From Oscillospiraceae bacterium (lineage in GTDB: Bacteria > Bacillota > Clostridia > Oscillospirales > Acutalibacteraceae), in the NCBI GenBank assembly GCA_021640185.1, contig JAJXDX010000046.1, positions 2,892 through 9,621 of the forward strand: DNA of 6,730 nucleotides, written 5' to 3'. Position 1 is the stretch's first letter; each line of letters begins with the position of its first letter. Under the pieces are notes generated by a model. That model was not told the DNA's origin. It saw nothing but the letters and a program-made list of their open reading frames with translations, and searched no databases. A program made the translations under genes and the position numbers. Positions 4,049 through 6,730 of this stretch are shown piece after piece.

Positions 4049-6469
4049 ATGAAAAAAAGCGGTCTTTGCCTAACCGATCCGTGGCTGATCACGGAGGAGA
4101 GCTACGACCTGAACGTGGAGGCGAACATCGCCACCCTGTTCACCACGGGCAACGGCTATATGGGTGTGCGCGGCAGTCTGGAGGAGTTCGGCAGCGTCCG
4201 GATCCAAGGCGCATACATCCGCGGCGTGATCGACCGGATCATCGAGATCCCCGCCGCCTTCGCGGATAACGTTTATATGAAGAAGTATTACTTCAACGAG
4301 GAAGGCCTGCGTCATTTCGAAAAGCAGGACTGCATCGTCAACTTCGCCGATCCGCTGGCCGTGCGCATCAAGATCGACGGCGAAACGTTCTATCCGTGGG
4401 AGGGCGAGCTGCTCTCGTGGCGGCGGACGCTGGACACGCGCCACGGCGTGCTGCAGCGCGAGGTGCGCTGGCAGAACAGCAAGGGACAGATCACGCATTT
4501 CCTGTTCGAGCGGTTCGCCAGCTTCGCGGACGACCATGTGTACGCGCAGTCGGTCACCGTCACGCCGGAGAATTACAGCGCCCCGATCGAGATCCTGTCC
4601 GGCATCGACCGCACGACCAAAACGAACGGCCAGTTCGTCTGCCTGCCGATCGAAAGCGAAGCGGACGACGACACCGTGCAGTACACGGAGCTGTCCGGCG
4701 AGCATTTCCGTTTCGCGATCTCCACGGCGTGCCGGTCGTCCCTGTTCGTCGACGATCAGCCGGTGCCCGGCTGGACGGCGGAGGACGGCGAGGACATCCT
4801 CGGCAGCCGCATCCGCATCGATGCCACACAGGGCGTGGCGTACCGGCTGGAAAAGCAGAGCTACATCATCACCTCGCGCGATATCCCCGGCCTCGATCCC
4901 TATGCCGGCAGCGGCGACCCCGACGCGCCGCCGGAGGAAGAACGGATAAAACTGACCCGCCTTGCCGCGCGCGAAGGACTGGACGGGCTCCGCGGCCGCT
5001 ATGCGGACCGTTTCGCCTCCCACCTGTGCGCGTGGGAGGACGCGTTCGCGAAACTGGACGTCAAGATCGAGGGCGACGACACGGCCGACCGCTCGCTGCG
5101 TTTTTCGAACTATCATACGCTGATCACCCTTGCCCGCAACGACCATGTGCATTCGCTGGCCGCCAAGGGCCTGACCGGCGATATCTACAACGATTTCGTC
5201 TGGTGGGACTGCGAGATCTATCAGGCGCCGGTGTTCTATCAAACGATGCCGGAGGCCGCGAAGCAGACCATCCTCTATCGCTACGACAAGCTGCCCGCCG
5301 CGCGGGAGAACGCCCGGCGCGAGGGGATGCCCGGCGCACGATTCCCGTTCACCTCGTCCGTCACGGGCGAGGAAACGGTCTGGGCGTATGCCCGCCACCC
5401 GTTTTTGCAGATCCACATCGTGGCGGACGTCGCCTACGGCGTGCTCAACTACTATCAGTGCACCGGCGGCGACGAGCTGATGCTCGGGCAGGGCATGGAG
5501 ATCCTGTGCGAGGTCTGCCGCTGGTGGGCGGCCCGGGTCAGCGAGCATGACGGCCGGTTCGAGATCCGCAACGTCACCGGCACCGACGAGCATCACCCGT
5601 ACATCGACAACAATGCCTACACGAACTACGAGGTCTGTTTCGTCCTGCGGCAGACCGCGGCGCTCTGCGCCCGGTTCGGCAGCCGTCTGGACGCACTGTT
5701 CGCCAAGATCGGCCTTTCCCCGGACGAGATCGGCCGCTGGCAGGACATCGCCGACCGGCTGTATCTGCCGATGGAGCAGAACGGCATGATCCCGCAGTTC
5801 GACGGCTATTTCGGCCTTTCCCGCACGCTGGAGGTCGTGGGCAAGGGCAGTGCCACCAGCTTCCAGATGAAGCAGTCCGGCCTGTATCACAAAAGTCAAG
5901 TCATCAAGCAGCCCGACGTGCTGCTGTTGTTCACCTATCTGGGGCTGGAGGCGGACGAGGAGGTCTATTCGCGCAACTACGACTACTATGTCCAGCGGTG
6001 CGAGGCGTCCTCTTCCCTGACCTACCCCGTGCACGCGATCGCCGCCGCAGATATCGGGATGCCCGATACGGCTTACGACCACTTCCTCAAAGCGGCGCGG
6101 CTGGACATGGATGACGAGCATGACTGCGCGTTCCAAGGGCTGCACACGGCGTGCGCCGCCGGGGCATGGCTGGCGGCCGTGCGCGGCTTCGGCGGCACCA
6201 AGCTGCGCGCCGACGGCGTGTGGCTGCGTCCGCACATCGTGCCGTGGTGGAAGAGCCTGTCCTACACCGTCGTCTGGCACGGACAGACCCTGCACATGAC
6301 CGTGACCGGCAGCAGCATGACCGTCGCGTCCGATGCGAAAAACAACGCCGACGTGCCGCTGTTCACCCCGGCGGGCAAGGCCGTGCTGACGCCCGGCGGC
6401 AAGCATGTTTTCTCCACCGCGGTCGATACGGCCGTGCACATCGCCCCCGTGATCGGAGGTGAGCGCTGA
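4049..6469 (+). CDS. Glycoside hydrolase family 65 inverting disaccharide phosphorylase
   Basis: The 806-residue cytoplasmic enzyme should cleave an alpha-linked glucosyl disaccharide with phosphate, releasing beta-glucose 1-phosphate. GH65 features run in order. FTTGNGYMGVRGSLEE near residue 35 belongs to the N-terminal beta-sandwich. WWDCE (385-389) is in the (alpha/alpha)6 barrel. TGEE is at 439-442. HIVADVAYG follows from His456. VTGTDEHHP holds the presumed general acid Glu514. IKQPDV has Lys620. GLH has His699, matching the phosphate-contacting His of family members. A short beta C-terminal domain follows. Length is normal for GH65. Variations from common forms: WDCE for WDTE, VTGTDE for VTGPDE, KQPDV for KQADV, and TVWAY after TGEE where classical maltose phosphorylases have Cys-His-Asn-Glu-Trp. 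Maltose specificity is therefore uncertain; kojibiose, nigerose or another glucoside is possible. The stop overlaps the next start by one base, so the genes are translationally coupled. Confidence 0.95.
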   Translation: MKKSGLCLTDPWLITEESYDLNVEANIATLFTTGNGYMGVRGSLEEFGSVRIQGAYIRGVIDRIIEIPAAFADNVYMKKYYFNEEGLRHFEKQDCIVNFADPLAVRIKIDGETFYPWEGELLSWRRTLDTRHGVLQREVRWQNSKGQITHFLFERFASFADDHVYAQSVTVTPENYSAPIEILSGIDRTTKTNGQFVCLPIESEADDDTVQYTELSGEHFRFAISTACRSSLFVDDQPVPGWTAEDGEDILGSRIRIDATQGVAYRLEKQSYIITSRDIPGLDPYAGSGDPDAPPEEERIKLTRLAAREGLDGLRGRYADRFASHLCAWEDAFAKLDVKIEGDDTADRSLRFSNYHTLITLARNDHVHSLAAKGLTGDIYNDFVWWDCEIYQAPVFYQTMPEAAKQTILYRYDKLPAARENARREGMPGARFPFTSSVTGEETVWAYARHPFLQIHIVADVAYGVLNYYQCTGGDELMLGQGMEILCEVCRWWAARVSEHDGRFEIRNVTGTDEHHPYIDNNAYTNYEVCFVLRQTAALCARFGSRLDALFAKIGLSPDEIGRWQDIADRLYLPMEQNGMIPQFDGYFGLSRTLEVVGKGSATSFQMKQSGLYHKSQVIKQPDVLLLFTYLGLEADEEVYSRNYDYYVQRCEASSSLTYPVHAIAAADIGMPDTAYDHFLKAARLDMDDEHDCAFQGLHTACAAGAWLAAVRGFGGTKLRADGVWLRPHIVPWWKSLSYTVVWHGQTLHMTVTGSSMTVASDAKNNADVPLFTPAGKAVLTPGGKHVFSTAVDTAVHIAPVIGGER
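6455..6461 (+). promoter_or_regulatory. Ribosome binding site of the phosphoglucomutase gene inside the GH65 end
   Basis: GGAGGTG lies 7 bases before the ATG at 6469, within the last codons of the GH65 gene. This consensus site together with the TGATG overlap points to coupled translation. Confidence 0.8.
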
Positions 6470-6730
6470 TGGTCACGCTTCCCGCCTTCTCCGGTGCGGT
6501 GTTCGATCTTGACGGCGTGCTCGTCGACACGGCGCGCTACCACTTCCTCGCCTGGCGGCGTCTGGCCGAAGAGCTGGGCTTCGTCTTTACGGCGGAGGAC
6601 AACGAGCGGCTCAAGGGCGTCAGCCGGATGCGCTCGCTCGAGATCTTGCTCGAGGTCGGCGGCCTGTCGTTCCCCGAGGACGAGATGCAGCGTTTGGCGG
6701 CCAAAAAGAACGCGTGGTACGTCGAGCTGC
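6469..6730 (+). CDS. pgmB: Beta-phosphoglucomutase, partial (HAD superfamily)
   Basis: Eighty-seven codons are present before the right edge. The enzyme interconverts beta-glucose 1-phosphate and glucose 6-phosphate, consuming the product of the GH65 enzyme. FDLDGVLVDTA holds the HAD nucleophile Asp13 and the acid/base Asp15. YHF-AW---AEE-G and LKGVSR--SLEILL match the helical cap of beta-phosphoglucomutases; His25 corresponds to the cap His and the Arg in GVSR to the phosphate-binding Arg of the Lactococcus enzyme. KKNAWYVEL also follows that family. The ATG shares its A with the GH65 stop (TGATG). The remaining roughly 60% of the protein, including the rest of the core, lies outside the window. 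Confidence 0.95.
   Translation, partial: MVTLPAFSGAVFDLDGVLVDTARYHFLAWRRLAEELGFVFTAEDNERLKGVSRMRSLEILLEVGGLSFPEDEMQRLAAKKNAWYVEL

Noticed and set aside
4070..6439. A very long open frame antisense to the GH65 gene (789 codons).
   Set aside because: It mirrors the coding frame of a GC-rich gene with clear family motifs; its translation is rich in Arg, Ala, Gly and His with no recognisable domain.

Overview
The window looks like a chromosomal carbohydrate-utilisation locus from a Gram-positive bacterium, most likely a high-GC member of the Clostridia (Bacillota). This is inferred from strong AGGAGG-type ribosome binding sites, the LacI regulator / GH65 phosphorylase / beta-phosphoglucomutase gene order, and a membrane-anchored protein with a Ser/Thr/Pro-rich linker. 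Coding DNA is GC-rich (about 60% by eye). The species cannot be named from sequence alone.

Layout. The minus strand at the left (1-1597) carries two adjacent genes. One is a 433-residue protein with an N-terminal membrane anchor, a ~100-residue low-complexity linker and a ~300-residue globular domain. Eight bases downstream is the start of a second gene, cut by the window edge, whose product begins directly with a recognisable copy of the same globular domain and has no anchor. Neither family is one I can name. The plus strand (2825-6730) carries a LacI-family repressor, a GH65 inverting glycoside phosphorylase, and the start of a beta-phosphoglucomutase whose ATG shares one base with the GH65 stop codon. 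The phosphorylase should split an alpha-linked gluco-disaccharide with phosphate into glucose and beta-glucose 1-phosphate, which the mutase turns into glucose 6-phosphate. No transporter gene is visible.

The 1227-base divergent gap (1598-2824) is the most informative non-coding part. It holds three related 16-bp palindrome-like sites (1856-1871, 2359-2374, 2743-2758) plus a perfect half-site (2192-2199), fitting WTGWTANNGTTAWCAT. Three of the four lie on or beside predicted promoters: two plus-strand ones toward lacI and one minus-strand one toward the anchored protein. The simplest reading is that the LacI protein controls both arms, tying the unknown anchored/soluble protein pair to uptake or sensing of the phosphorylase substrate. 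The gap also contains a 10-bp inverted repeat followed by a minus-strand T-run, and a GC-rich stretch that may be a decayed small gene.

The GH65 protein has the catalytic Glu and family signatures but differs from textbook maltose phosphorylases in its substrate loop, so its disaccharide is left open.
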